Assembly: GCA_012295275.1 (NCBI GenBank)
Contig: CM022678.1
Span: 8,084,632-8,114,631 of the forward strand
DNA from: Chrysomallon squamiferum
Lineage: Eukaryota > Mollusca > Gastropoda > Neomphalida > Peltospiridae
Reading direction: 5' to 3'
Length of the DNA: 30,000 nt
Shown: positions 29,351-30,000 of the stretch, piece after piece
Layout of the letters: every line of letters begins with the position of its first letter
How positions within the stretch are numbered: position 1 is the stretch's first letter
The notes under the pieces: generated by a model
Database searches by the model: none
The model's input: only the letters and a program-made list of their open reading frames with translations
What the model was told of the DNA's origin: nothing
Program-made: the position numbers and the translations under genes

Positions 29351-29915
29351 TATGTAGATATAATTATATTAAATGCAGTTATTTCCCTTTTTGCATTCAA
29401 TAACCAGTTGTCAACCTTATAAAACAAAAATGTTACAAACTGCTAAAAAATTATCTAATTTCAAAAATCCATAAAATATAATCTTAATTAAAAAAACAAC
29501 AAAAAAAACATTCATTATCAATTTTAAAATTCTAATAACATGATAAATTATTATAATCATTTAAAAGCAAAAGTTACGCTTGAATGAACGGCAAAAATAA
29601 AGTGTTAACAACAATTGCAAATTTTTTCATTTCCAATATTTAAAATACGTCACTTCCTTGACTTTATTTTCTGAGAGAATTTTCAAAGATTCTGTGAGGA
29701 AATGGAAACCAGGTTACATGATGAGTGTGTAAGTAGTAATTTTTCATTCAAAAAAACCCTCAGAGAATTAGAAAAATTTCGTTCCAAGTTGCCCGTGTTG
29801 ATTTGTAACGTTGTCATGGTTACCAGTGTAGTTTTAATTTTATTTATAAATATCTGATGAATTATAAAGTGTGAATCAGGCAAAAAGAAGACACACATAT
29901 CAGTCTGTTTTCTGT
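29351..29915. other. AT-rich segment, no gene seen
   Basis: Includes a degenerate inverted copy of the AAGGGAAATAACT motif at about 29378-29391 and an X-box-like GTTGTCATGGTTAC at 29810-29823. The reverse-strand frame at 29683-29898 has no recognisable content. Confidence 0.5.
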
Positions 29916-29916
29916 T

Positions 29917-29975
29917 TTCTATCTATCTATATCTATATCTATCTATTCATATATCTATATATCTACATATATGTT
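29917..29975. repeat. (TATC)n microsatellite
   Basis: CTAT/ATCT tetranucleotides with TA interruptions near the right end of the window. Confidence 0.9.
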
Positions 29976-30000
29976 ATAGTAATAACTAGATATAATGTTA

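Overview
This is an AT-rich, extremely microsatellite-rich piece of an animal nuclear genome. It holds spliced genes with GT-AG introns, long (CT)n, (GA)n, (TAA)n, (CA)n and homopolymer tracts, and no bacterial-style gene packing. A lophotrochozoan, most likely a mollusc, is my best guess. The main reason is a motif of the type AAGGGA(A/C)ATAACTC near 9.07 kb, 9.19 kb and, weaker and inverted, 29.38 kb. I recall that motif as a dispersed element in molluscan genomes. The species cannot be fixed from sequence alone.

The clear gene is a complete three-exon Tribbles pseudokinase (TRIB2-like, + strand). Its coding exons are 155-406, 2602-2894 and 4254-4731, and together they encode 340 residues. 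It keeps the Tribbles hallmarks: a degenerate LRD catalytic loop, a GLE-type replacement of the DFG motif, and a C-terminal COP1-binding motif DQTVPDV. The gene ends in a 3' UTR with AATAAA at 5225-5230 followed by a GT-rich element. A short upstream ORF precedes the start codon.

From about 5.3 to 19.3 kb I see no gene. This stretch alternates simple repeats with short islands of unique DNA. It contains three unrelated minisatellites: a 23-bp/46-bp array at 14413-15620 with layered higher-order structure, a diverged 35-bp array at about 17290-17760, and a 40-bp array at 18382-18714. Several unique islands carry clustered transcription-factor-like motifs (GATA, CRE half-sites, CAGGTA E-boxes, X-box-like palindromes).

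From 19.3 kb to the end lies what I infer to be the 5' part of a second, unrecognised + strand gene with short exons in very long, repeat-filled introns. Its proposed exons are 19334-19545 (start ATG at 19451) and 23776-23887, with a weak third candidate at 27426-27459. The first two join in phase across a 4.2-kb intron and give 69 residues that I cannot assign to a family. The remainder of the window is intron-like DNA with microsatellites and one decayed tRNA-derived SINE-like head at about 28.1 kb.
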